The notes below the pieces were generated by a model. The model searched no databases, was not told the DNA's origin, and saw only the letters and a list, made by a program, of their open reading frames with translations. Position numbers and translations under genes: made by a program. From the NCBI GenBank assembly GCA_945861535.1, contig CAMAUZ010000070.1, positions 1 through 41,151 of the forward strand: 41,151 bases of DNA, in the 5' to 3' direction. Positions 6,306 through 13,615 of the stretch are shown here, piece after piece. Each line of letters begins with the position of its first letter. Position 1 is the stretch's first letter. Origin of the DNA: Akkermansia muciniphila. Its GTDB lineage: Bacteria; Verrucomicrobiota; Verrucomicrobiia; Limisphaerales; BJHT01.

Positions 6306-7579
6306 GGACTGTCCAACCATTGGTTCAGCTTTGTCTCGATCACCCGACGCCGGGTGGCGAAGCGTTCGCGCGAACGGGCGATCAATTTCTCTCTCCGCCC
6401 CTTGCCGGTTTCCAGTGGCGGGAGCGTCAGCGCGCGGAAGGGTTGTTTGTTCGTGCCGTTCTCCAGGAGCTTTACGGCGACCTCGTAACGGTCGAGATCG
6501 ACCAACTGCTGCGCGGCGAACTCGTGGCCGAACTCGGCCTGCAACACCTCGGCGTCGGTGTTCCCGACGCGGAAGGCGATCAGGGTGCCGACGTTGCCGA
6601 ACACGGCCTGCCGGACCGGCAGCGCGAGCTGATCCACGTATTGATGCGAGAGCGTGAGGCAGAGGCGATACTTGCGCGCCTCGGCCAGGATCGCTGCGAA
6701 GGCGTCGGTGCTGAAGTTTTGGAACTCGTCGATGAACAGGTAAAAATCCCGGCGCTCGTGCTCGGGCTGATTGGTGCGCGCCATGGCGGCGAGCTGGAAT
6801 TGCGTCACGAGCAGCGAGCCGAGCAGGTTAGCCTTGTCGTGGCCGAGTTTGCCTTTCGACAGATTGGCGATGAAAAGGCGCTCGTAATCCATGACGAAGG
6901 GGATATTCACGCGGTTCTTCACCTGCCCGAGAATGTTGCGGATGACGGGACTGGCCAGAAACTGGCCGAGCTTGTTCTGGATCGGCGCGATGGCCTCGCG
7001 CTGAAAGCGCGCGTCGTAGCTGGCGTATTCGTCCTGCCAGAAGGCGCGGATGAACGGGTCTTGGACCTGCCGGATGACCCAGGCGCGATAGGCGTCGTCA
7101 GTGAGCAGACGGTTCACGCCAAGCAAGGTGGTATTCTCACATTCGAGCAGCGCAGCGATGGCATTGTAGAGGATGTATTCGAGGCGCGGCCCCCAGGAAT
7201 CGGGCCAGAGACTCTTGAACGCGCCGACGATGCCGGACGCGACCAAGGGCCGGTCGTCGGGCGCAACGTGGGCGAGGAGATTCAGGCCGATGGGAAAGTC
7301 GAGGTCGCCGGGATTGAAATAGACCGTGTGCTCGGCGCGGGCCGGTGGGATCAGGTGCAGTATTTCCTCGGCGAGATCGCCGTGCGGATCAATTAGTCCG
7401 ACGCCGTGTCCGGCGGCGATGTGTTGCACGATGAGATTGCGCAGGAGCGTGGTCTTCCCCGAACCCGTCTTGCCGATGAGGTAGAGATGCTGCCGCTGGT
7501 CGTTTGGTGAAATGCCAAAAGCCACTGGGTCGCCCCAGCCGTGTCGCTCGCCGATGATGATGTGATCGTGTGGGTTCAT
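6287..7579 (-). CDS. Type IV coupling-protein-like ATPase (TraD/VirD4-HerA class)
   Basis: From ATG 7579 the protein is 430 aa. Walker A is 'GKTGSGKTTL' at residues 36-45, followed by 'GLIDPHGDLAEEIL'. Walker B is 'FYLFIDEFQNFSTDAF', then a sensor-like 'EARKYRLCLTLSHQYVDQL' and an arginine-containing 'IAFRVGNTDAEVLQAEF'. This order is that of the type IV secretion coupling ATPase family with a TraM-recognition-like C-terminal domain. There is no N-terminal membrane anchor, so it would be soluble. With the relaxase-like gene it fits a DNA-mobilisation role: linking relaxosome DNA to a transfer channel. An upstream GTG at 7600 is possible but less likely. No VirB4-type gene is visible in the window. 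Confidence 0.85.
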   Translation of the reverse strand: MNPHDHIIIGERHGWGDPVAFGISPNDQRQHLYLIGKTGSGKTTLLRNLIVQHIAAGHGVGLIDPHGDLAEEILHLIPPARAEHTVYFNPGDLDFPIGLNLLAHVAPDDRPLVASGIVGAFKSLWPDSWGPRLEYILYNAIAALLECENTTLLGVNRLLTDDAYRAWVIRQVQDPFIRAFWQDEYASYDARFQREAIAPIQNKLGQFLASPVIRNILGQVKNRVNIPFVMDYERLFIANLSKGKLGHDKANLLGSLLVTQFQLAAMARTNQPEHERRDFYLFIDEFQNFSTDAFAAILAEARKYRLCLTLSHQYVDQLALPVRQAVFGNVGTLIAFRVGNTDAEVLQAEFGHEFAAQQLVDLDRYEVAVKLLENGTNKQPFRALTLPPLETGKGRREKLIARSRERFATRRRVIETKLNQWLDSPNKSSP

Positions 7580-7824
7580 GGTTCCCAAGCCAGCCGCCAC
7601 TCCTGCCCGGAGGAAGGTTTCCCGTGTTGTATAAAACCTGCGAACCGGGTGGGCGGATGACGACTGCCACTCGCTTGCGCCGACATGCGTGTTTGGGGAC
7701 GAGCCGGCGAGGTAATGGCGACTGACTTTGAAACCCGAGACAGTGTCATTTTAACACGGCCCGGCCGCGCGCGCCTGCGGCGCGAGTCGTGTTGGGGAAC
7801 GCCGCGATGGCGGCGACGCTTTTT

Positions 7825-7897
7825 CCGCATTCAGTGCGAAGGTGTCGTGCTCCGCGCATCGCTGCGAACCCGGTCGTCCTCCGCACCTCGGTGCGAA
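7825..7897. repeat. Three spaced small hairpins, REP-like
   Basis: Three similar units occur at 7825-7840, 7852-7868 and 7881-7897. Each starts CCGC, contains a short palindrome (for example CGCACctcGGTGCG) and ends TGCGAA. The period is 27 then 29 bases. They could be REP-type sequences or structured RNA. Confidence 0.5.
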
Positions 7898-7940
7898 GTG
7901 GGCGCGGGAGCGGACCCGTCGTGGTGTTCTTAAAACCAGT

Positions 7941-8090
7941 CCCCCCAACGTGTCGTGGGCTAAGGAACGATAGTTCCGCAGCGCCCGACTTCGCGCTGTT
8001 TGGTAAAGGACACCGGGTAGGTGGACTGCACCCGATAGCCCGGAGGGAAAAAGCGCGAAGTCGGGCGCTAGCCGACGACACGTTGGGGGA
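7941..8090. repeat. 150-bp palindromic element (MITE-like)
   Basis: Outer arms of 15 bp (7941-7955 and 8076-8090, 14 of 15 paired) begin CCCCCCAACGTGTCG. An inner perfect 16-bp inverted repeat (7981-7996 and 8053-8068) reads GCGCCCGACTTCGCGC. There is no coding frame inside. The nested arms suggest a non-autonomous mobile element or a strong cruciform; no target duplication was found. Confidence 0.6.
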
Positions 8091-8283
8091 GGTCGTAGGC
8101 GGCGGTTGAGCCGTGGAATCGTGGTCGGGTGCGGGTCGCACCCCTACAAACCCTGTTTGTGGCCCCGTATGTAGAGGGGTTGATTCGCGACCTCGGCGCG
8201 CAACCGTGGTTGCGGAAATCCACCCGTAAGGGCAAGGTTTGACAGACCGCAGATTGCGTGGTGTGGCGCAAATGGATTTTCCC

Positions 8284-8925
8284 CTATGCGCTGAACGCAA
8301 GTTCGTTGTGGTGATTTGCCTCGAACACCGCTTGGGCGAAACCTTTCGGTGTGGCCGAACGCAGGTTGGCGCGCTCCGTCGTCGGTGCCAACCGATGCAT
8401 CCGGCTGCCTTCGGTCGGCGCGATGCGTTTGGGTGGCGGCATGACGAAACCGTTGCCCGTCCAGAGGCAGGTGCGCTTCGTGTAGGCGTCGCCAGCCGGC
8501 ATGAGATAGCCACCGAAGTCGCAAGGATCAAAGATGTGATCGGGCTTGCGCCAGTAGGTCGCCACGGTGCTCACCGGGTTTTCGATGAGATACGGCGCGC
8601 GCGTCCATTCGGCCAAGCGAACGGAGGCCTCGAACAATTGCAGCGCACGGATCAATGAGCCGATGCCCTTATCTCTGAACCAACGCGCGCCGCTGGCGGC
8701 GACATCAGTGCAGGGCGGAAAGGCGAAAAGGATTTTGACGGCAGCAAACGGGGGAAGCCATTCGCGAACATCCGCGCCAACAAAGGTGATGTTGCCGTGG
8801 CGGGTCTCCCCAACCGGATGCTGGAGATCGACGCAGTAGCAGTGGTAACCGGCAGCTGCCCACGGAGCAACCATGTTGCCCGTGCGGTCGAAAAGGCTGA
8901 TGACGATTTCAGCGCGCCGACTCAT
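8284..8925 (-). CDS. Dcm-like DNA (cytosine-5) methyltransferase, short plasmid form
   Basis: The 213-aa protein has a SAM-binding start 'VISLFDRTGNMVAPWAAAGY' with an acidic 'CVDLQHP'. The catalytic motif is 'FPPCTDVAASGARWF' (Pro-Pro-Cys at 70-72), followed by 'LIENPVST' (ENP at 115-117). The C-terminal 'ERANLRSATPKGFAQAVFEAN' resembles motifs IX-X. Cytosine-5 methyltransferases normally have a target-recognition domain and over 300 residues; this one is short, as in phage and plasmid orphan enzymes, so sequence specificity is unclear. Its start overlaps the stop of the upstream 83-aa gene (ATGA at 8922-8925). A protective role against host restriction fits the neighbouring ArdC domain. Confidence 0.78.
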   Translation of the reverse strand: MSRRAEIVISLFDRTGNMVAPWAAAGYHCYCVDLQHPVGETRHGNITFVGADVREWLPPFAAVKILFAFPPCTDVAASGARWFRDKGIGSLIRALQLFEASVRLAEWTRAPYLIENPVSTVATYWRKPDHIFDPCDFGGYLMPAGDAYTKRTCLWTGNGFVMPPPKRIAPTEGSRMHRLAPTTERANLRSATPKGFAQAVFEANHHNELAFSA

Positions 8926-9173
8926 CGTCGCGCTGCTCGTCCAACGCGATGTTCGATCACTGGCAGCTCGTGTTGGTTCACCAGTTCCCGAATGACGGCG
9001 CGTCCGTGGTCATCGCGAAGCAGTCCGGACAACCATTGCACAAACATCTCATGACGGTGTTCTCTCTGAGTTATCCCCATCTTCCTGGTTGCTGAAAGCT
9101 TCGGTCGTGTATTTTTCTTTGTATTATTCATTGTATTACTCTGTGGACGTTTCTGTCCGCCCTCCCCGGACAC
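8922..9173 (-). CDS. Small basic hypothetical protein overlapping the iteron region (83 aa)
   Basis: The frame reads from GTG 9173, or from ATG 9131 if translation begins later. It ends overlapping the methyltransferase start by four bases, which supports its being a gene. The N-terminal third is basic and low in complexity ('MNNTKKNTRPKLSATRKM'). The rest is helical: 'HRHEMFVQWLSGLLRDDHGRAVIRELVNQHE'. No family was recognised. Its first 10-20 codons coincide with the iterons and AT-rich segment of the candidate origin, so part of the reading frame may be constrained by origin function. Confidence 0.55.
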   Translation of the reverse strand: MSGEGGQKRPQSNTMNNTKKNTRPKLSATRKMGITQREHRHEMFVQWLSGLLRDDHGRAVIRELVNQHELPVIEHRVGRAARR

Positions 9174-9230
9174 TTATGTCCGCCCCCCGTGGACATTTCT
9201 GTCCGGGGTATGCGGACGCGCTGTGGATAA
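9070..9230. other. Candidate replication origin (iterons, AT-rich segment, DnaA boxes)
   Basis: Three copies of GGACnnTTnTGTCC lie at 9145-9158, 9168-9181 and 9191-9204, with an exact 23-bp period. A fourth GGAC is in phase at 9214-9217. To the left is an AT-rich run (about 9103-9142) with 'TTGTATTA' repeats, suited to strand opening. A perfect DnaA box (TGTGGATAA, 9222-9230) flanks the right side and a near-perfect one (TTATCCCCA, 9070-9078) the left. This layout matches iteron plasmid origins. It overlaps the 3' end of the helix-turn-helix gene and the start of the 83-aa gene. Confidence 0.65.
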
Positions 9231-9590
9231 CCGCCGCCCGTGAATGCTCAACTGTTGGGCCAGGGTCGCCGACAGATCGCGGAGTTCGCGCAACTGCGGT
9301 TCCTTGACCCGCGCAAATTTGCCGATGGCGCGAATGATGCGGTCGGTCTCGTTGAGCATGGTGATGCTGATAAAACCTTTTTCCTTGAGCGCGACCAAGT
9401 GCCGGCGAATCTGCCGGTCACTCAGACCGAAGAAGTTGGCGAAGTGACGATTGGAGGCGAAACAGCCGCGCTCGTTGTCGAGCGAATGGATTTCGACAAA
9501 GAGCACTTTCTCCATCAGCGACAACGTCGAAGAAGTCCAAATCTCCTTCGGAATCCAAACCCCTTTGAAGTCTCTCCAAATGCGCTCCAT
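9174..9590 (-). CDS. Helix-turn-helix protein, likely replication initiator-type
   Basis: From ATG 9590 the protein is 138 aa: 'MERIWRDFKGVWIPKEIW', then 'LSLMEKVLFVEIHSLDNERGCFASNRHFANFFGLSDRQIRRHLVALKEKGFIS', split here by the winged-helix turn. This is the helix-turn-helix replication-protein fold (HTH_36-like) found in plasmid and phage initiators. The C-terminal part is charged and then low in complexity, where the DNA doubles as iterons and a DnaA box. A TACAAT box (plus 9598-9603) lies 7 bases before ATG 9590, so the transcript may be leaderless. An earlier start at 9713 is in frame but would read through this promoter. Confidence 0.75.
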   Translation of the reverse strand: MERIWRDFKGVWIPKEIWTSSTLSLMEKVLFVEIHSLDNERGCFASNRHFANFFGLSDRQIRRHLVALKEKGFISITMLNETDRIIRAIGKFARVKEPQLRELRDLSATLAQQLSIHGRRLSTARPHTPDRNVHGGRT

Positions 9591-9597
9591 GGACTGC

Positions 9598-9627
9598 ATT
9601 GTAGCGCACTTATCGGCCCTTCTGCAA
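9598..9627 (-). promoter_or_regulatory. Promoter of the helix-turn-helix gene
   Basis: On the minus strand TTGCAG (plus 9622-9627) is followed after 18 bases by TACAAT (plus 9598-9603). The ATG at 9590 comes 7 bases later, so transcription should start at the start codon. Confidence 0.5.
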
Positions 9628-9685
9628 ATGACCGGCCAACCCCGCAAAAGTTGTTCCGATGATTTCGGCAACGCCCGCCGGCATG

Positions 9686-9691
9686 ATAGAA
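9686..9691 (+). promoter_or_regulatory. -10 box candidate for the gene at 9760
   Basis: TGATAGAAT fits an extended -10 element (hexamer 9686-9691), giving a leader of about 60 bases before ATG 9760. No clear -35 was found. It lies back to back with the promoter of the divergent helix-turn-helix gene. Confidence 0.35.
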
Positions 9692-9759
9692 TTTGGGCAA
9701 CACAATCGGGCAATTTCTCCTCGTCCGGCGTGTCCCATTATTCGTTCACAAAAACTTGC

Positions 9760-10440
9760 ATGGACCATCATCCACAACCTTCGCAGCCACTTCCGAACAA
9801 TGCGGAATTGTTCCGCACGGTTCCGCAGTCTTCCGAATCCTTCGGCAACGTTCCGCACGCTGCGGAAGCCTTCCGCACCGTTCCGAATCCTGAGGAACGC
9901 GGCGAGAACCACACGCTTACCGTGCGCGAAGTCGCGCGGATGTTTGAAGCCGCCAACGTCGCGCGCACCGAGCGCAGTATCGTGAACTGGTGCCAGCCCA
10001 ACCGGCAGGGGATCGCCCGGTTGGACGCCTACTTCGACATGAACGACCGGCGCTGGTTCATCACACCCCAAAGCGTCGAGTCTGCGATTGCGGAAGAGAA
10101 AGCCAAGGCGGCGAAAGTGGAGCAGAGCCATTCCGAACCGGAAGCGCCAACGCCACCGCGTTCCCAAACCGAAAACGACACCCCACGCTCCCGTTCAAAC
10201 ACGGATACCGATTCCTTCCAGCTCGGCAGCATGGAAAAAGAACTCACCGACTTGCGCATCCTGAACCGCGGCAAGGACTACTTCATCGAACAACTCAAAC
10301 TCGAACGCGAAGGATTGCTCGACAAGCTCGTCACCGGCAGTCACCGCCTTGGCGAGCTGGAAACGCAATTGCGGCAACTTGGGGCGCCGTTTCACGTTCG
10401 GGGTGACAGACCGGAACGGGGGGAAACAAAAGCGGTTTGA
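9760..10440 (+). CDS. DNA-binding protein with N-terminal 10-residue repeats and coiled coil (226 aa)
   Basis: Residues 13-46 are three and a half copies of a 10-residue repeat of the form xxxExFRTVP. They are followed by a MerR-like helix-turn-helix ('LTVREVARMFEAANVARTERSIVNWCQ') and a short beta wing ('RLDAYFDMNDRRWFITPQSVESAI'). An acidic, P/S/T-rich linker and a C-terminal coiled coil ('SMEKELTDLRILNRGKDYFIEQLKLEREGLLDKL') complete it. Related proteins on Verrucomicrobia-type mobile elements share the DNA-binding part. It could act in partition or control of the replicon; this is inference. ATG 9760 is chosen because upstream sequence in the same frame overlaps the divergent promoter. 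Confidence 0.75.
   Translation: MDHHPQPSQPLPNNAELFRTVPQSSESFGNVPHAAEAFRTVPNPEERGENHTLTVREVARMFEAANVARTERSIVNWCQPNRQGIARLDAYFDMNDRRWFITPQSVESAIAEEKAKAAKVEQSHSEPEAPTPPRSQTENDTPRSRSNTDTDSFQLGSMEKELTDLRILNRGKDYFIEQLKLEREGLLDKLVTGSHRLGELETQLRQLGAPFHVRGDRPERGETKAV
9796..9897 (+). repeat. 30-bp tandem repeat inside the coding region
   Basis: Units lie at 9796-9825, 9826-9855 and 9856-9885, with a partial unit at 9886-9897. Each encodes ten residues ending FRTVP or FGNVP. The DNA is rich in TTCCG and GCGGAA words, so it could also be a binding array. Confidence 0.7.
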
Positions 10441-10461
10441 CGGAAGGCCGTCTCGTTTGAC

Positions 10462-12495
10462 TTACCCGTTCACGGTCTGAAGGAGAATGGCGGCGGGCAG
10501 GCGGTGCGCGACTTTTTCCGGGGCTTCCATTTCGCGCGCGGATCGCGCGGTGAACGGCAGCAAGCCGCCTTCGCGATAGAGGGTGATGGCGACGTGCTCG
10601 TTGCGGCGGATGCAGTCCTTGATGGCGTCGGGGTGCCGCTCGCAGTGCAGCAGTGTCTTCCACGAGTAGATGTCCCGCGGCTTGTGGAAGTCGCTGTTGG
10701 CGATGAAGGGCATGCGCTTGAGGCCGACGGGCGCGAAGATGTCGTTGCGGTTGGCGATCTCCCACGCGTCGAGCAGCGGCGCGAACTCGTCCTGATTCTC
10801 CCACAGGAAGAGCGTGTTCTTGCCCCAGTCGCTCTTGAAAACATGCGGGTGCGAGGCGACGGCAAGCGCGCCTTGGGCGTGGAGTTGCGCGATGGTCTCG
10901 GGCAGGTCCAGCGCGGACGCGATGGGCATCTGCATGTCGATGCCGAGCAGATGGGCGGAGCTTTTCTTGGTCAGGCCGTCCTTGTTGAACTCGATGCCGG
11001 AGAGGACCAGCATGCCGTACTTGCTCCAAGCCCGGCGGCGTTCGCGTTCGAGCACGTCGAAGTATTCCCCGACCTGGCTCTCGGCCAGCACCAGCCGGCT
11101 GAGTTTACTCAGCTTCCCGACCAGCCGCCGCGGATCGGTGAGGTGATCGGTGATGCAGATGCAGTGGAATCCGCGGACGCCGTAGAAATCCACCAACTCC
11201 CGCACGCTGAGCTTGCCGTCGGAGTAATCGCTGTGCATGTGGAAATCGCAGAGCAGCGCCTGCGAGGCGGCCGCGCCATCCACGATGGCGGGCGCGGCGG
11301 GAACGCCCGTGGCGCGTGTGGCCGAGTTGGACAGAATCTTCACCGAGCCGGGGCCAAACTTCGACCAGTCACCCGCGTCGTCGCACTGGGCCAGGACCAA
11401 TTCGGCGATGCGCAGCGCGTCGTCGGGCCGGGAGACCTTCGCCAGGTTTGCCCGCCACTCGTGCCAGAGTTTGGCGCGTTTGCCGAAGGCGTCCGCGATC
11501 AGCTCGGGGACCTCGCGGTTGCGCTCCGCAACGGCACCGAGGCCGAGTTGCTCGACGAGCCGGGCGTTGCCGGTTTCCTGGCCGGGGATGATCTGATTGA
11601 TGATCAGCGGACAGCGCGCGGCGATGGCTTCCTGCACGATGGCACCGCCGGCTTTCCCGATGAGCGCGTGGTGGGAAAGCATCAGTGCGGGCATCTGGTT
11701 GGTCCAGCCGAGCACCTGCACGCGGTCGCGGTAATCGCGGAAGCGGTCCTGCAATTCCGCCTTCAACTCGGGATCGCGCCCGGTCGTGATGGTGAGGTGG
11801 ACGCGGTCATTCTCGAGCAGGCGGTCCAGCACCTTGCCGTACTTTTTCTTACCGTGGTTGATGACGTAGAGGAGCTTGATCGGACCGTCCTCGTTCAAAG
11901 GAAGCGGCACGCTTTCCGGCGCGGCGAACTGGGAGCTGACCGGAGAACCGAGCGGATGAATGCTTGCCGCATCCGCGCCCGCCGCGCGCAACACGGCGGC
12001 GGTCGGCTCATTCGCAACCACGAAGACATCGCTCGACGCTCGATGCCACGCGGCGTTCACCGAAATGGAATCGGTGACGATCGTGACGAACCGGAAGGGC
12101 TTCTCGCAATGGTCGCGGAAGAGTTCCTTGATGATCGCCGCGTAAGCCGGGTAGGTCGAAACCACGCAGTCGGGCTGGGTCACGCGCAGCACCTCGCCGA
12201 GCGCCACGCGCAGCCGCGTCAGCCCGCCGATGCCGCTGTCGGCAAACGACGCGTGATCCAGCAGTGAGTAGATGCCCTGCCAGAGCGTAGGGGCGTAGCG
12301 CACCACGCCGAGGTGCGCCTTCTTCACGAGGGTGTTAAGCCGTCCGTAAGGGCTTTCGAAGAGATCAAGCACCTCGATCTGCGCCTCGGGTAACACGAGT
12401 TCCAACGCCTCGCGGAGACTGCGCGCGGCCGAGTTATGGCCTTCACCAAAACCCGTGGTGAGGATGAGCACCTTTTTTATTACCTTCTTCTCCAT
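10462..12495 (-). CDS. MGDG-synthase-type glycosyltransferase fused to PHP phosphoesterase
   Basis: From ATG 12495 the protein is 677 aa. Residues 1-400 are a GT-B glycosyltransferase of the MGDG synthase/processive diacylglycerol glucosyltransferase type: 'ILTTGFGEGHNSAARSL' at the N-terminus, and in the C-terminal lobe 'ALIGKAGGAIVQEAIAA' and 'NQIIPGQETGNA', the sugar-nucleotide site. Residues from about 415 form a PHP domain with HMHSDYSDG (HxH), 'CITDH', 'ASHPHV' and 'IANSDFHKP', all expected metal ligands. The glycosyltransferase would act on membrane lipid at the inner leaflet; the PHP half is a predicted metal-dependent phosphoesterase. Having both in one chain is unusual. The frame remains open to 12702, but that extension looks non-coding and has no start signal. 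Confidence 0.85.
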   Translation of the reverse strand: MEKKVIKKVLILTTGFGEGHNSAARSLREALELVLPEAQIEVLDLFESPYGRLNTLVKKAHLGVVRYAPTLWQGIYSLLDHASFADSGIGGLTRLRVALGEVLRVTQPDCVVSTYPAYAAIIKELFRDHCEKPFRFVTIVTDSISVNAAWHRASSDVFVVANEPTAAVLRAAGADAASIHPLGSPVSSQFAAPESVPLPLNEDGPIKLLYVINHGKKKYGKVLDRLLENDRVHLTITTGRDPELKAELQDRFRDYRDRVQVLGWTNQMPALMLSHHALIGKAGGAIVQEAIAARCPLIINQIIPGQETGNARLVEQLGLGAVAERNREVPELIADAFGKRAKLWHEWRANLAKVSRPDDALRIAELVLAQCDDAGDWSKFGPGSVKILSNSATRATGVPAAPAIVDGAAASQALLCDFHMHSDYSDGKLSVRELVDFYGVRGFHCICITDHLTDPRRLVGKLSKLSRLVLAESQVGEYFDVLERERRRAWSKYGMLVLSGIEFNKDGLTKKSSAHLLGIDMQMPIASALDLPETIAQLHAQGALAVASHPHVFKSDWGKNTLFLWENQDEFAPLLDAWEIANRNDIFAPVGLKRMPFIANSDFHKPRDIYSWKTLLHCERHPDAIKDCIRRNEHVAITLYREGGLLPFTARSAREMEAPEKVAHRLPAAILLQTVNG

Positions 12496-12702
12496 AGCAG
12501 GTTTCTTTTTAAGGCCGGTAGCCGTCGTGACGTTACGGCGGCGGGGCGGTAACGATTGGGTGAAATTCTTGGCGGCAAATTCTCCCCGAACCCCTTGTCC
12601 GACTGGAGCGCACGCGCCGTTTGCTGAAACGACTTGCCCGGAGTTGACCGAGGGAGACGCGCTGGAACTGCGGACTTCGGCCAGGTCAAAGAACTCGGCC
12701 AA
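12496..12702. other. Intergenic stretch between the PHP fusion and the CHAD pseudogene
   Basis: The frame of the downstream gene stays open here, but the peptide is low in complexity and unlike the GT family. A GTTAC/GTAAC inverted repeat (12532-12536 and 12548-12552) is present. The promoter of the glycosyltransferase-PHP gene should lie here; no clear boxes were found. Confidence 0.4.
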
Positions 12703-13615
12703 CTAACCCGCTCTGGCCAGGTGTTCCGCGAGGCGTTTCGTGGTTTTTGACCGGGCCTTGTCGTGCAGTCGGGCGGCGGTGCGAAAGATGCGCCGTCGCA
12801 GTTTTCGCTGACGTCTCGCGATCTCCTTGAGCGCGCGCTTGCCTGTCTTATCCGTTGCTGGGTTCAACAACGACGCGAGCATATCAAGGTCGTGATGCCA
12901 GCCGAGCCAGCGTCCCAGCGAGCCGGCCAGTTTCAGCCGCCGTTTCATGCGCCCGGTGAGCCGGTGGACGAGCAGCATTTGCTGATAGTGCGTCTTGGTC
13001 GCGTTCCGCCACGCGTGGAGCTGTTCGGCTGAAGGATCATCCAAGGCGGCCAGCCAGGCGCTGCGCTCCTTCTTTGAGCAGCGCTGGAATTCGGAGGCAA
13101 CTGCCTTCCACGTCAGCGAATCAAGGGACTGGGCGGAGATCAGTTCCCGTAGTCTGCCCGCCGCGTGCAAAATGCCGCGGGCGGGCGAATTGAGGCACGG
13201 CAACGGCTTGCTCCGGGAGGCCGAAATCTACAACCAATCGTTGGATCACATCCGCGTCGCGCTAGCCGGCGAAGCTGCCCTTGAGCAACCGGATGTGCCG
13301 TTTGATCTGCTGACGGGTCTGGAGTGGAAACTGGCCCCGAACCAGCGCGAGGATCGGCCGGAGCTTTTTCATCCGCCGCCGCAGGGAATGAATTCCACCT
13401 TCGGGAAAATCGCCAATGCGCCGGAGATCGCCTTCGACCTGAGTCACAATGCCCTTCAGCACGCACTGCAACCGCTGTCCCGCCGGGTGGCGCACCGGGG
13501 AGGCTGCTTTCGCCGGTCCATGAGGTTCGATGTTCGGCTGGTGATTGGAAACCGACGGCAGCCTGGCCGCGGGGATCTTCAGCCGCACGATGGATCGCGT
13601 TGCAAGCGGGTTCAT
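12703..13615 (-). pseudogene. CHAD-domain protein, broken by a stop and a frameshift
   Basis: The N-terminal half (13615 down to 13262) reads '...GGIHSLRRRMKKLRPILALVR', typical of a CHAD domain. It meets an in-frame TAG at 13262-13264. The same frame continues after it as 'RDADVIQRLVVDFG', also CHAD-like, then shifts into another frame that carries 'RLRELISAQ' and 'GRWLGWHHDLDMLASLL' to the stop at 12703. So one nonsense and one frameshift separate the parts. CHAD domains are helical, histidine- and lysine-rich and bind inorganic polyphosphate. Two lesions make a sequencing error less likely than true decay, though assembly error cannot be excluded. Confidence 0.75.

Larger units (their letters stand above)
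7601..8283. other. Gene-free stretch carrying hairpin repeats
   Basis: No convincing reading frame covers these 683 bases. They contain a set of three similar hairpins (7825-7897) and a 150-bp inverted-repeat element (7941-8090), described separately. The remainder (8100-8283) shows nothing I can identify. A promoter for the ATPase gene should lie near 7600-7750. Confidence 0.6.

Noticed and set aside
6278-7396. Plus-strand open frame of about 372 codons
   Set aside because: It is antisense to the coupling-protein-like ATPase, which has both Walker motifs on the minus strand.
7825-7897. CRISPR array
   Set aside because: The units are short palindromes with unequal sequence and only three copies; there are no uniform repeats or cas genes.
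10437-10451. Terminator after the 9760 gene
   Set aside because: A GACGG/CCGTC stem overlaps the stop codon, but there is no real T-run after it.
10504-12267. Plus-strand open frame of about 587 codons
   Set aside because: It is the antisense of the glycosyltransferase-PHP gene, whose motifs are clear on the minus strand.
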